From: Marsupella aquatica
Taxonomy: Eukaryota > Marchantiophyta
Assembly: GCA_973895155.1 (NCBI GenBank)
Contig: OZ316898.1
Span: forward strand, 1,364,001-1,428,000
DNA: 64,000 bases
Direction of reading: 5' to 3'
How positions within the stretch are numbered: position 1 is the stretch's first letter; each line of letters opens with the position of its first letter. The notes under the pieces are model-generated. The model was not told where the DNA came from and made no database searches. It worked only from the letters and a program-made list of their open reading frames with translations. Shown piece by piece: positions 1 to 10,892 of this stretch. Both the position numbers and the translations under genes were made by a program.

Positions 1-202
1 CTTGTATTGGCTCAGACTAACATTCCTCTGGGATATGTTGCAATCATCACAAAAGAATCTGATACTGAAGATTGAGATAGGGAGCCTTTGTACTTCCTCC
101 AAAAAAATCACTAGAGAATGATGTGTACTATTCATCAATAGCAGCCAGAATAGTGAGAGAACAAATATGATGAGATCTAGATTGTTTTCGGAAATCACTG
201 AA

Positions 203-297
203 GGCATATTGCATAAGCCCATCAGTGGGACAAAACTGTTCTCAATTAAAGGCAAATTGCATAAGCCCTTCAGTGGGACAAAACTGTTCCTCAAGCG
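203..297. repeat. Tandem duplication, about 48 bp x 2
   Basis: Two adjacent copies share the core GCATAAGCCC followed by TCAGTGGGACAAAACTGTTC, with a few substitutions. No coding or structural role is visible. The surrounding first 460 bases show no supportable gene. Confidence 0.8.
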
Positions 298-461
298 AAC
301 TCTCGTATATAAACAAATTGTGAGTAGATCTCAATTCTTGTCTCAATTGTGCTGGTGTGATTGAATGTGCTCTAGGCAGGGCTCTGCGTTTGGCCTGAGA
401 AGCAGTTGTTGCGTGTCATAAAGTGGCTCATCAAACCCAAGAATAGCTTTCCAGATGGTTA

Positions 462-658
462 GGTGGACTGAAGCCTAAAATGTGGCTTTCATGATTTGCA
501 AAATTCCGATTTGGTCCCAATCTTCTCAAGACGGATTTTTTGCGTCTTTTACGAGCTTTCGGTGGACTGACGCCTAAACTGTGGCTTTCATGATTTGCAG
601 AATTTTGATTTGGTCCCAATCTTTTTGAGAAGGGTTTTTTGCGTCTTTTACAAGCGTA
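462..658. repeat. Tandem duplication, about 99 bp x 2
   Basis: Two consecutive copies begin GGTGGACTGA and run through GTGGCTTTCATGATTTGCA and TTTGGTCCCAATCTT to TTTGCGTCTTTTAC. They differ by a handful of substitutions. Function is unknown. Confidence 0.85.
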
Positions 659-1683
659 TGATGGGCTTTCTGCCCTTCATTAGCTTTCCTCTGGTCGCTA
701 TCATCATTACTTGGCAAGCTGGTGTCCGCTCGTGAGGGATCCAAAAAGAGCCCTCATAAATGAAGTAGACAAGCATGTGTCAACGTCCACACTCAACTCA
801 TAGTTTAATTTGTCAGGGGGCGGGTATTTTGGGGATGACAAGAACTTTGCGATTAGCTACACAAAATCACGGCCGAGCAACATGGATGACGAGCACTAGC
901 TGGGAGCAAGAGGTAGGGCTCCTTGTGATTTTGTGAAGTGATGGTGGTGGAAACCTACCTCTGCGTTCATTGTCTATCGGGCTGGAACAAGAGGAATCCC
1001 AGAAAATATGGTGAGCCGCGTACATAGAGGATTGAGAAACAAGCAGGGGAATGAGTTAGTCTGGAACAAAGCCAATCCACAAGTGAAGAACAAGAGCTCC
1101 TCACGTTGGGTTCTTGCTTGAGGTTGGTGGAGACATACGTGATTCACAAACAATCAACCTGAAAGCTAGGGCGACATTGCAAAGTACATCTGCTATAGCT
1201 AGTATGCAGATGGAGTCTCTTAGTGGAGACTCTGAATTCTTAATGGGGACTCTGAATTTTTTCATGCACAGCAACAATTTAAATTGATGTTGGAAAGGGA
1301 CGTGCAATTATGAGCGAATCAAACCACGAGGGGTCGATCCGCTGATACAAAGTTCTGCACTGTCCTAACAGTGTAACCTCACTGTCTGATGTTTGAGCTA
1401 TTTGATCACAATAAAACTTACTCCAACCTGATGTAGAACTGATCACAATCCGCAAAATCTAGTAGATTTAAGCTGGCCATTATCTTGCTCACTCAGTGCA
1501 ATTGTTGTTCTCATCTCGTCTATATGCAACCGGTGCTTGATTTGCAACTTCTGCATCTGCATGCATCGCTTTTCAGTGTGACCATCATACCGTCTGTAGG
1601 TAGCAGTTTTTAGCTTTATTTCTTATCAACACTACATACAACAGCTGGTTTAGTAATTTAAGCCATTACAGTACGTGTACCAT
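659..1683. other. No gene seen; left flank of the retroelement
   Basis: Short open frames on both strands have no recognisable domain or splice context. The last four bases (CCAT) match the four bases after position 12288 and are a candidate target-site duplication of the retroelement. Confidence 0.5.
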
Positions 1684-2213
1684 TGTCGTGACATATAGTA
1701 TCGTAGCCATAGTGTATCGAAAACATACAAGTCACCGGCAAGGCATATGTGCAAGCTGCTAGCAACCAACATGCATAGAAAAAGTCCAATCACATTCACA
1801 AGTGCCAAGAAAAAGCAAATGAAGTGGTATGTACGTAGTGGAGGTGTAAACCTCTGTATATAAAAGGCGTAAGAGAATCGTACTGAAATCGAATCAAAAA
1901 CCGGCGGGATGCCAAGATCGGCCGGGAGCATCTAACGAATCATTGTGTGAATCCCGTGTATGGAACCGACGAGCACTGTCTGAGCTCTGTCAACAGCGAT
2001 TCAAGAAGAACTAAAAACCCACAAAGAAAGACATGCCCTAAGCAAGCAAAGTCCTGGCGTCACACTAACAAGCACATTTGCTTCAAGAACGGCCCAGTCT
2101 TGCTACAAGAACATGTCGCTAACTCAGGTAGTACACTAGCCCTAACTACATACCTAGCGGGCAGGCGAGGGACATGCCAATGTGCATAAGAGGCACTGTC
2201 CCTCAGCATGACA
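1684..2213 (-). repeat. LTR-like unit, blocks A1 + B1
   Basis: This 530-bp block runs TGTCGTG...CATGACA on the plus strand, so it has TG/CA ends and near-perfect short terminal inverted repeats. Block A (to 1859) recurs at 2215-2391; block B (from 1860) recurs at 11931-12288. The A/B junction carries a TATA-like string at about 1857-1863, readable on either strand (TATATAA on plus, TATATA on minus), which could be the LTR promoter. The unit is most simply the 3' LTR of the minus-strand element, but its polypurine tract is not adjacent to it. Confidence 0.75.
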
Positions 2214-2214
2214 G

Positions 2215-2391
2215 TTGTCGTGACATATAGTATCGTAGCCATAGTGTATCGAAAACATACAAGTCACCAGCAAGGCATATGTGCAAGCTGCTAGCAACCA
2301 ACATGCATAGAAAAAGTCCAATCACATTCACAAGTGCCAAGAAAAAGAAAATGAAGTGGTATGTACGTAGTGGAGGTGTAAACCTCTGTAT
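2215..2391 (-). repeat. Extra copy of LTR block A (A2)
   Basis: This 177-bp block is nearly identical to 1683-1859. On the plus strand it follows the end of block B1 after a single GT dinucleotide (CA-GT-TG), which resembles an LTR-LTR junction. On its other side it abuts a run of C (2392-2398; G7 on the coding strand), which looks like a polypurine tract just downstream of pol. Confidence 0.85.
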
Positions 2392-2429
2392 CCCCCCCAG
2401 ACCACAGCCAAAAGGAGGGCTGAAGAAAA

Positions 2430-3989
2430 TTCAGGTAGCACGTGGAGCACAGGAAGGGCAAAACCATAACCCTTCTGGCACCTAGGTAAGTTCAGGCCGA
2501 AGGCAGAAAAGATGGTACCCTCCATTGCAATTGTCACACAGCAGCATCTGGTCAGCATCATCAACTTGCAAACACACTTTGCAAGGGTAGTCCACAGGTG
2601 GAATCCAGGTAGAAGTCACAATGGTGGGATCCAGGTTAGGCAGATGACAAGGGGCGCAATTCTTGGCATTGTCAGCAATTGTGCGCCCATCTGCCCCTTG
2701 TAACTCTAGCACTCCAGACGGTCGAATAGCTTTAACCCTGAGAATAGTACGACTGGTAGAGGTGTCGTTAGCTTGCCGTTGCAAGTACACAAAATCTCCC
2801 ACTTCAAACTTCCTGACCTTTGGCTGAAAAGTGCCCCCTCGTGTGTGTGCATAACACAGTGTGTCCCTGTGCTGTGCGATGGCCAAATTCTCCATGGCCA
2901 TGGGCATAACCCTCCTGAATAGGGCAGCCCTCTCAGAGATCACATCAGACCAAGTCACAGCTGAATCCAAGTCTACCACCTGAAGCATGTGAGCAGCAAT
3001 AGCAGAAGGTGGAACTGGGTGACGACCAAACAACAAGAAGTAGGGAGAAAAGTTAGACAGTGATGCATGTCTGGACATCCTATACCCCATGGCAATGTAG
3101 GGTAAGGCCAGGTCCCAATCCTCCTTGTTTTTGGTGAGGCAAATCTTCCGGAGACCCTTCTTGCATGTCTGAACCATGCGCTCTGCCAAGCCATCTGCCT
3201 GTGGGTGATCTCGTGATGTTCGGCGATGATCAATGAGGGCCTGATCAAGCAGCTCCTGGAACTCTCCTCTAAACTCTGAGCCCTGGTCAGTGAGACATTC
3301 TGCACAAGCTCCAAACTGACTGAGAACTTGTTGCAGGAATGCCTGGCTGGTGCTATGAGAGGTCTTATCCGGCAATGCCACAAGTTCTATCCACTTGAAT
3401 GGAGAAATGCTCTATCATGATCATGATGTAGAGATTACCCCGAGACGTGAGGGGTAATTCTCTAGCCAAATCACATGACCAGCGATAAAACATGCCCTGA
3501 ATAGGGAGTGGATGAAGTGTGGGTTGCCGAGATGTGAAAGAAGTCCTCACCCTATCACACTGTTCACACCAGGCAATAACATCTCGAACCTGGCCATGCA
3601 TGTCTCTCCAATGATAATGAGGGACCAAGAGGCTGTAAGTCCTCTTAACGCCTAAATGACCAAGCTCAGAATGTACCTTACGGATAAGGCCAACCCTCTC
3701 ATGAATGGGTGGAACCACCACTTCCCTGTCTGGCAAGCAGCGCACGAGATGATCTCCCTTCCACGAGTAACGCTTGGACCTTTGCTGAATTCGGTCTCTC
3801 TGGGCAGCAGTAACATGTATGGGGTACTCCCCATGCTGCAAAAATCTCAGAGTGTCGTTGTCCTCCCATATGTCCACCACAGGTTGGTCAACAACGTAGC
3901 ATGGCAGCAAAGCAAGATAGGTAGATGCATGAAATGTAGGTAGGATGGAAACCTGGTCAAAATCCTGCCGTGCATCTGAGGAATCATCA
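2430..3989 (-). pseudogene. Integrase with C-terminal PHD finger (broken)
   Basis: Would insert the cDNA into chromosomes. The zinc-binding HHCC module is at about 3.68-3.56 kb (HSELGH...CEQC). The catalytic core follows, with its first Asp (SCDLA), then LTDQGSEF and the final Glu region (GLAERM). A frameshift near 3.40 kb splits the core. After the GPY-like C-terminal region come eight metal-ligand positions of a PHD finger: CKVC, LLCDNC, YH, FC and, beyond an in-frame TAG (2482-2484), WFCPSC. PHD fingers commonly read histone H3 tails. Many Ty3 chromoviruses have a chromodomain here, so the PHD probably serves as a targeting module (inference). The final stop is TGA just before 2430. Confidence 0.85.
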
Positions 3990-5450
3990 GAGGCAATCAA
4001 AGGGCTGCGGGACATAGTGTCAGCATTTTGATGTGTCACACCAGGCCTATGAATTATCTCAAAATCATACTCCCGGAGTATGAGCGCCCAACGAGCAAGC
4101 TTGCCAGTAAGCTTTCGTTGGTCATCAACCACTTCAAGGGCTGATGGTCGGTATAGAGAACAAACCTGGTCCCATAGAGGTAGGGCCTGTAATGTATGAT
4201 AGCCCACACAACAGCAAGGCATTCACCCTCATAAGAAGAATAATGACTCTCTGCCTGATTGTTGCTCCTGGATGCATAGGCAATGACGTACTCTTTACCT
4301 TCCTCATCATGTTGGCCCAGAATGGCACCAATCCCAAGGGCACTCTAATCTGTGTGTAACACAAAGACCTTGCTGAAATCAGGTCTTCTCAGCACCGGGT
4401 ATTCTGAGAGCTTCTCCTTCAAAGTGGCAAATGCTGCCTCAGCATCTGTACTCCATGTCCAAGTCACATTCTTTTTCAACAAAGCAGACAATGGGTGTGC
4501 AATGGTACTGAAATCTTTGATGTAGATCCGGTAGTAATTGCACAACCCAATAAAACTCCTCAAAGTGTGAACATCGGTAGGAGTGGGCATTTCCAAGATG
4601 GATACCACCTTGGCCCAGTGAGCCATGGTTCCATTTGGAAGAATGCGATGCCCAAGATATACTACTGATCTGAAAGCAAATTCACACTTCTTGGGGTGTA
4701 TCTTTAGGTTCACCTTCTTAAGCCTCATGAATAGCTCCTCAAGGTCAAGTAGATGCTGGTCAAATCCTTTGCTGTGGACCAACACATCATCAATGTAGCA
4801 TTTCAGAAACTCAGCACCTTGAAGAACCTGGTCCATGACTCTTTGAAAGAATATGGGCGCATTCTTCAAGCCAAATGGCATCACCAACCACTCCTATAGT
4901 TGGTTACTACCATGGAAAGCTGTTTTCTTGCGGTCCTTTGCAAGCAGCAAAATCTGGTTAAAGCCTTGCCTTAGATCCACAAGAGTGAAGATGTTTGAGT
5001 CTCCAATGCTGTCAAATAGCTCCTCTGACCGTGGCATGGGGTACCTGTCTTGGGGTGTGACCAGGTTTAGTGGCCTATAGTCCCCACACATGCGCTTCTC
5101 TATCCACAATCCATTGGAATCCTTCTTTGCTGGCATCACTGTAGTTGTTGCAAAATCTGATGTAGATGGCTGAATAAGACCAGCTTCATAGAGCTCTTGG
5201 CATCTCTCATCCACCAGCTGCCACTCATGCTTACTCAAACGGTGTCTCCGCCTGAAGATAGGTGTTTCATCAGCCAACTCAATGGAGAACTGCATAGTCT
5301 TGCACTTACCCAAGTCCTTCATAGAGAAAGCAAACACATTCTCATGCTTGAGGAGAAAATTCAGCAACTGGTCCTTCTGTCTTTTACTCAGGTGGTTGCC
5401 CATGATGAATGTGTAGTTGGCAACACTAGGAATAGGACCTGATGTACTCG
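3990..5450 (-). pseudogene. Reverse transcriptase and RNase H of the retroelement (broken)
   Basis: RNA-dependent DNA polymerase that copies the element RNA, followed by RNase H. RT landmarks are GDYRPLN, YPMPRSEEL, FTLVDLRQGF and VMPFGLKNAP, with the catalytic YIDD near 4788-4799. RNase H features follow (IGAILGQ, YASRS, a TDHQP motif, then HRPGVTHQNADTMSR at about 4.0 kb). A TAG (4894-4896) splits RT just before VMPFGL. A second TAG (4345-4347) falls at the start of RNase H, and a frameshift lies near 4.11 kb. All remaining landmarks are well preserved, so the decay is recent. A Ser/Thr/Gly-rich linker of about 100 residues separates the methyltransferase from RT. Confidence 0.9.
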
Positions 5451-5760
5451 TGCTTGAAGAGCCAGAAGTGCCAGCCTCTCCACTGTCCAAGCTGCTAGCA
5501 TGCTGCTGATAATGTGATGAGGCCTCTCCAAGGCCTGTTGTACTTGTTGCTCTGGTTTGATCCACACCATGAAACTCAGAAATAATGTCAGCCACATTAC
5601 AAGGGACCTCCCCCCCAACACTTGGACTGAAGCGGTGAGTGTTGAATAGAGGTAAGTGCACCTGGTCTGGATGCCATGTAGCAGCACCATGGAGTGGTAG
5701 GGCTGGAACTCCTGATGCTGGATGAATGTACATCTGAAAAAGGATGCAAGTGACCAAAAG

Positions 5761-6830
5761 CCAAGTGAGAGCATTAAGATCCATTACCCTGCCAAGTAAA
5801 GCATTCCTGGCCAGCCTGGTGATCTTGGTGTGACCTGTAGTACCAGGTTGGAAGCCCATAGCCCGTTCTCTCTCCTCAGGACTAGGTTCATCCCATGTAC
5901 CAGTAGAATGTCGATAAACCAGGCCAGGACCATAACCCTGAAAAACATGTGCACCTGGAAAGGACACAAATGTAGGCCAAGCAGCACGGGGCTGTCCAAT
6001 GGTATTGGCTGGATACCAAGGTGCTGGCTCTTGCCGTGTAACTGGTTGGCAAGAACTATCAGGATCCAAAATCTGGTCCACTGTGAGGTTAGTGTCCCTG
6101 GATGTGTGGTGAAGAGCTAACTCCAGCAAGGAAGGTGGTGCAAGGTTAGTCCAAAAGTTACGAAGACGATGTGCATAAGAACCACAGTGCACTGCATCAA
6201 TGAGAAGGGGTGGTCCCAAGTAGTGTTGGACCACACTGAAATCCTCTTTGACTTGTGGACGCTGGTCAAACTGAGATGGAGTATTCTCAATGCTATAACC
6301 AACAGCAAGATAAAGGGATTGAGCCAGGTGAGAATCTGAACCAATGCTGTGAAAAGGCCAGAACGAGAGTCATGCAATCCAGCACCATGACCAGCAGCTG
6401 AAAACCCTTGGCATTCCCAACCAGCTATGATCAAATCAAGGGCACCAAGAAGGGTTAAGTGTCGGTGCTGGACAAGCTGGATATCTGGAGGGAAGAAAGA
6501 AAATGCAGACTTCCATGCACTATGTGGAAACTACTGGGGAAATCGTTCTGAAAATTCCAGCAGACGGGATTTAGCCACTTGCCTTGCACCTGGATCAATG
6601 TCCACGTAGATGTACTGCTTCACCACCATGCCAGGTTGTAGGAGAGCTTCCAGGCCTATAGAAATGCCACCAAAAAGCACAAGCAATGTAAGGCCATCCG
6701 GAGCAGGAGTCCATGTAACTGGTGCTCTCAAGATTGGGGCTATTGGCTGTCCATTGTGCTGCCCAAGGTCTTCAAACTTGCACAATGCAGCCACCAAAGG
6801 TCCATGGGCTGCTTGGAGCCGTTGTACCAC
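5761..6830 (-). pseudogene. C5-cytosine DNA methyltransferase domain inside pol (broken)
   Basis: Motifs appear in the order of C5-cytosine methyltransferases. Motif I is LVLFGGISIGLEAL (about 6.69-6.64 kb), the SAM-binding start; YVDIDP follows as motif II. Motif IV is AGWECQGFSAAG (about 6.42 kb) with the catalytic Cys, although the usual Pro before it is Glu. Motif VI is ENTPS (about 6274-6288). Motif VIII is IDAV...YAHRLRNFW (about 6.20-6.14 kb), resembling DNMT3. Motif IX/X is EERERAMGF followed by ARNALLGR (about 5.88-5.77 kb). A variable segment before motif IX would be the target-recognition region. An in-frame TAG (6531-6533) and one frameshift near 6.31 kb interrupt it. The family transfers a methyl group to C5 of cytosine; activity of this copy is unlikely. 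Placement between protease and RT is unusual for Ty3 elements. Confidence 0.85.
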
Positions 6831-7513
6831 CTATGGTTGATGATCCACGTTGCTGGAAAGTGCTACTATACGTGCAGCAGCATGTGCAGTAGCCACCTCA
6901 TCATCATCCTCCTCAATCCAATCCTGCAATGGGTGGTTGACATAGGTAGCTGTGTGTACTGCTTTCAACACACAGTGGTGAGCCATAGGTGTATGGGCAC
7001 CATGCAAATCAAGGGGAATGTAGCCCAAGTGTGAGCCATCAGTATGCCAATCAACTCTGTAGTATGCATGCTCATGCCAGTTATCAATGGTAAAACCTGG
7101 TGGGAACAAAGTCTCCTGGCCAATGAGCACATCATACGTAGTGGCATTGGTAACCAAACATCTGACTGGGAAATGCAATTCCTGATCTGTACCTCCATTA
7201 AAAGTGAGAGTGAGTAAAGTAGAACTCTCACCCAGCACATCCTCCACAGTGCCACTAGCAGTCGAATGTGCCACCTGGATTGCTGTAAATGATCAGTCAG
7301 CAGTCCCATCTTCTTGGCAAACTGAATGCCCAAGATCACTGGTTGAGCGCCTGTGTCTAGCATGACCACCTGAGGAGTGTGACCCTCCAACTTGACTGCT
7401 GAATTCCTGTTATCAACAATGGCAATGGTGGTGGAAACTAAAGTCCTGTCACTAGACACCACTTTTGTGATGAGGTACCTTGTGAAGGGAGTTAGTGGCC
7501 ACGGTCTTCCCAC
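6831..7513 (-). pseudogene. Retroelement aspartic protease region (broken)
   Basis: Would cleave the Gag-Pol polyprotein. The active-site motif DTGA lies near 7346-7357, preceded by hydrophobic VVML and followed by a region typical of retropepsins. The protease starts in a different frame from gag and returns to the gag frame near 7.29 kb, implying two compensating shifts or one programmed shift plus one indel. The second segment contains a YDVLIGQ-like stretch typical of Ty3 proteases and an acidic patch (EEDDDE). It ends at an in-frame TAG (6831-6833), after which the same frame continues into the methyltransferase motifs. Sequence shows the motif; the role is known from the family. Confidence 0.75.
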
Positions 7514-9668
7514 TCAACAACATAGCCAGGAAAGATGGAGCAGCATGACCAGAATCAAGTGTAGCTCTGGTCACACAATCAGCAGCAATCGGTACTGGGG
7601 CAGCTAAACTAGTGGAAACATGTAAAGGAGAAGAAGAAGGTCCAGTATGTACATGAGATTGGACCTCCAAAACCGGTGTCACAGGGGCTGATGAAGAATG
7701 CAGTGAACCCTCTAGCGCTCTGATGACAGCTCTAGCATCCAGCTGTAAATCATGGCAACTGAAAAGTGGAGTTGTAAGAATCCTTTGTGCCATACCGGAG
7801 GTGAAATGCTCAAGCAGCTCAGGAGAAACAACTCCCTGTGAAATGTCAGCAGCACCTGGTGGTGGAATGGATGTGGCTGCAGCTCCCTCCCCCCTCGCCA
7901 ACAAGGTACGCTCTTCAGCAAGTGTGAGGGGCTGAAAAGATTGGGGCATGACAGCCCGAGCTCCCTTGGCTCTAGTCATAGGACTGGCAGCAAGACCATC
8001 AGCCTGTACAATGCGGCGTGTGGGAGCAATACGGGTGGCAGCACTGGCCTGCTGGTAAGCAAAATAGGAAGGGCAGAATGAATCTGAAAATTCTGCTGTA
8101 AGGCCAGGCTGTGGAGCAGAGGACAGCACACACTCACCCATATGAGCATCAAATGGCAAGCCATAGAAAGAGCGGGGTAGAGGTGCTGAACTGTCAGTGG
8201 TGCCTGGGCCAGGGATGGGTTGCACGTGACCAGCCGATTGAGAAGGACCAGCAGAGGCAGTTGACTTGCCTTTGATGTTGGCAAGTTGGGCACGTAGGGA
8301 CTCAACCTCATGAGTCAGAGACTGGAGTTGAGTTGCTTGTGCGTTGTGAGTCTCCTTCTGAACTGGTTGCTTCTGTTGCTGCTTGGGCGGTTTGTTGGCA
8401 CTGGATGTTTTGCCACTGGAAGGAGGAGCAGTTGATGCAGTAGGAGCCCTCCTAGCTGGTGGGGGAGTGGAAGTAGGAGCAGGAGGAGGGGCCTGCTGTC
8501 GTAGCTGCTTCCTCTCTGGGAATTTGGCAAAACAAATTGCCTCCAAGTGACCCACTTTCCCGCAAAAATCATAAGATAGGTCCTCAGCAACAATATCACA
8601 ATCATTAGCCTTGTGATTGGGGTTACCACAGTAGTTGCAAGATGGCAGCATGAAAGCAGCATGGGCTGGCTTGGTCTTAGAACCATACTGTGGCACACGG
8701 GAAGGGGTGGCCAGTGTAGGGGCAGCAGCCTGGTACCTGGATCGCGGTGGATGTGCAATACTGGCCTCATAATGTGCATGGGCCAACTCAAGTTTCTCAG
8801 CAGTGTCATAGACATTGAGCAGGGTGTAGCTATCTCCAAACTCTAAGAATACTTGCTGCAACACTTGCGAATGGAGAGCTGGTGTGCCCTCCAATGCGCG
8901 AAGATAGCGATGAGCAGCTTCTAGGTCAGTGATGCTCTGGGTGTCCTCCTTCAGCTTGAGAAGCCAACGATACATCATCTTCAATGTTTCATCGCGCTGC
9001 CTCACAAAGGTGGCCAACTGCATGATTTTATCAGCACTCTTGATTGGGAATTCCAATTCAAGAACCTGGAAAAACTCAGCCACTGGACCAGCAAAGGCAG
9101 GGGAATCAATGGTGGGAGAAATGCCTGATGTAGCCTGTGCCAAGATAGTGGGAGTAACTGGCGCAGTGGTAGGAACTGGAGTAGGAGGGGAAGTGGCAGG
9201 AGCAGCAGCATGGGCTGCAATGGCATTTTGTAATGCCAATTGTGAGGCAGCCGCAATTGCACTGGCATAGGCAGGGTTAGGCAATTGTGTGACAGCAAGC
9301 AGCCGTTGAGAGTGTTGTTCATACACATCCAAAGCCTCGTGGTGCACATACCTGGCGAGCTGCTTAAATGCAAAAGCATTTGTGAAATTGCTGTCGTACT
9401 TCAACTCCAATTCGTAAACGACAGTGTAGAAAGTGGATTTGAACTCACATAAAGAAACAGTGCCTGGCTGCCCGCTGAAGCGCTCAATGCGGCCAGATGA
9501 GTGGCTGGCGTCCATGTTGTATGTTGGTGAAGCAGGAACAACCATGGATGCAGAAGGGGTAAAGGTAGAGAAGCGATAGCAGGCTTCAGGGTAGTGGGAA
9601 AGCGACCGCCAAATGTAGCAGAAGGATTGCGTGGTGTGGGTGCTGCTGCTGTCTACTGGCGTCGTCAA
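7452..9668 (-). CDS. gag: Gag polyprotein of the retroelement
   Basis: Structural protein that would form the cytoplasmic retrotransposon particle and bind its RNA. A single open frame of 738 codons. The N-terminal half holds a helical capsid-like region (about residues 60-310), with an Ala/Pro/Thr-rich linker near 150-190. One complete CCHC zinc knuckle lies at residues 344-357 (C-X2-C-X4-H-X4-C). A second at about 366-379 has lost its first Cys (Tyr instead) but keeps C-X4-H-X4-C. A Pro/Ser/Thr/Gln-rich stretch follows. The start may be the first Met or one of the in-frame Met codons near residues 42 and 52. The frame closes at TAG near the start of the protease, which continues in another frame, either as a programmed frameshift or a mutation. 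That gag is open while pol is broken is notable. Confidence 0.85.
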   Translation of the reverse strand: MTTPVDSSSTHTTQSFCYIWRSLSHYPEACYRFSTFTPSASMVVPASPTYNMDASHSSGRIERFSGQPGTVSLCEFKSTFYTVVYELELKYDSNFTNAFAFKQLARYVHHEALDVYEQHSQRLLAVTQLPNPAYASAIAAASQLALQNAIAAHAAAPATSPPTPVPTTAPVTPTILAQATSGISPTIDSPAFAGPVAEFFQVLELEFPIKSADKIMQLATFVRQRDETLKMMYRWLLKLKEDTQSITDLEAAHRYLRALEGTPALHSQVLQQVFLEFGDSYTLLNVYDTAEKLELAHAHYEASIAHPPRSRYQAAAPTLATPSRVPQYGSKTKPAHAAFMLPSCNYCGNPNHKANDCDIVAEDLSYDFCGKVGHLEAICFAKFPERKQLRQQAPPPAPTSTPPPARRAPTASTAPPSSGKTSSANKPPKQQQKQPVQKETHNAQATQLQSLTHEVESLRAQLANIKGKSTASAGPSQSAGHVQPIPGPGTTDSSAPLPRSFYGLPFDAHMGECVLSSAPQPGLTAEFSDSFCPSYFAYQQASAATRIAPTRRIVQADGLAASPMTRAKGARAVMPQSFQPLTLAEERTLLARGEGAAATSIPPPGAADISQGVVSPELLEHFTSGMAQRILTTPLFSCHDLQLDARAVIRALEGSLHSSSAPVTPVLEVQSHVHTGPSSSPLHVSTSLAAPVPIAADCVTRATLDSGHAAPSFLAMLLSGKTVATNSLHKVPHHKSGV

Positions 9669-9969
9669 AATTGCCGAGACTCCAATGAAATTGGCACCAA
9701 TGGTCGTGGATCACTCCGTAAATGGTACCTGGGTGTCGGTGGCGATGTGCTGCTACCTTCGGGCTCCTCTGCTGACATGCTATGTTGTGCTTGCCTGATC
9801 GACGGTATGATGTGTATGCCGGGCCCTTAACCTTATGTAGATGACATGTGGTGGCAGCAAAGAAATTGGGGAAATATGGGCCCTATGCAGCAGTAGTTGA
9901 ATATGTGAACCGGGCCCATCTTAAGTGTATACACATTTGGGGCCCATTGTGGCCCCGAAAACTGCAGTC

Positions 9970-10607
9970 GGCCTCATTCACAATTGGAGGACCCAAAAGG
10001 AACGTCACACTCAAAAGTGACCATAGTTTATTATGCTTTAGGACATCATTTGTAAGGTGTAATGAGATGATATGCAAAATTTGATGTACTATACTTAATA
10101 AATATCCTGTAGGTTGGTAACATTCATTAAACTATCTAGCATTTGAAACTTTGAACCTTTCCTTATATGTCCTTCAAAGATCGATAAAAGGACTTGTCAC
10201 GCAACGAGTCACATCATTTCAGGACTCGAAAAGACTCTAAAACTTGCATTTTAGACAATGAAATTTTACCAAGGCATGCATACTAATATAATAATCTTAT
10301 ATTTCAAAACTCAAATATTGACACACACTAAACCTTTATGTACAGGACAAAAATAATCAGTAATTTTGGCTTATTTAGGGCCATCAATAATAGGATCCCT
10401 TAAAAAAGTTAAAAACTTGATTTATCTACATGGTGAGGTAGGTTACACCATGTAAAATATTCTTGTGAAAAAATTAAACTTAAATGTCTTGAGATAAAAT
10501 CATGATAAAGCTTTTTCCATGTTACAAAAGTCATTTTTCACTAAAAAAGCATGTTTTTGAGTCCTGAAAGTGGTTCCTGTAAGGTACACCCAATTGTGAA
10601 TGAGGCC
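9970..10607. repeat. Inverted repeat enclosing an AT-rich island
   Basis: GGCCTCATTCACAATTGG at 9970-9987 is the exact reverse complement of 10590-10607. Weaker complementarity extends inward to about 40 bp. The interior is markedly more AT-rich than both flanks, as for a small non-autonomous DNA transposon inserted in the leader. No target-site duplication was identified. Confidence 0.6.
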
Positions 10608-10892
10608 AGTCGGACCGGTCGAGTGTGTATACACACTTGTGGCACACGGCCCTATGCAGCGCTAGTTGGACGGCTATGGAAAAGTCGAGGAGTCACTATG
10701 GCCGGCGAGGGAAAGAAACGGGAGGGCACGATGCCCTATGTACATACAGGCTGCGGAGCACAAAAGGCATAAGGAGGAAAAGGCAAGACGCAGCATGGCA
10801 AGGGCGAAAAGAAAGAGATGGCAAAAAGAAAAGCATCGGGCCCCCATGGAGGGGCTACAAACTCCCCCTCCTCTCCTGCAATGTAATAATTT

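Noticed and set aside
1947-2189. Small plus-strand ORF, duplicated at 12022-12264
   Set aside because: It lies inside the duplicated LTR block B; conservation between copies is explained by LTR identity, not coding.
2973-3383. Alternative-frame ORFs over the integrase and similar overlaps across gag-pol
   Set aside because: They lack domain motifs and lie opposite or out of frame with clearly conserved integrase, RT and gag sequence.
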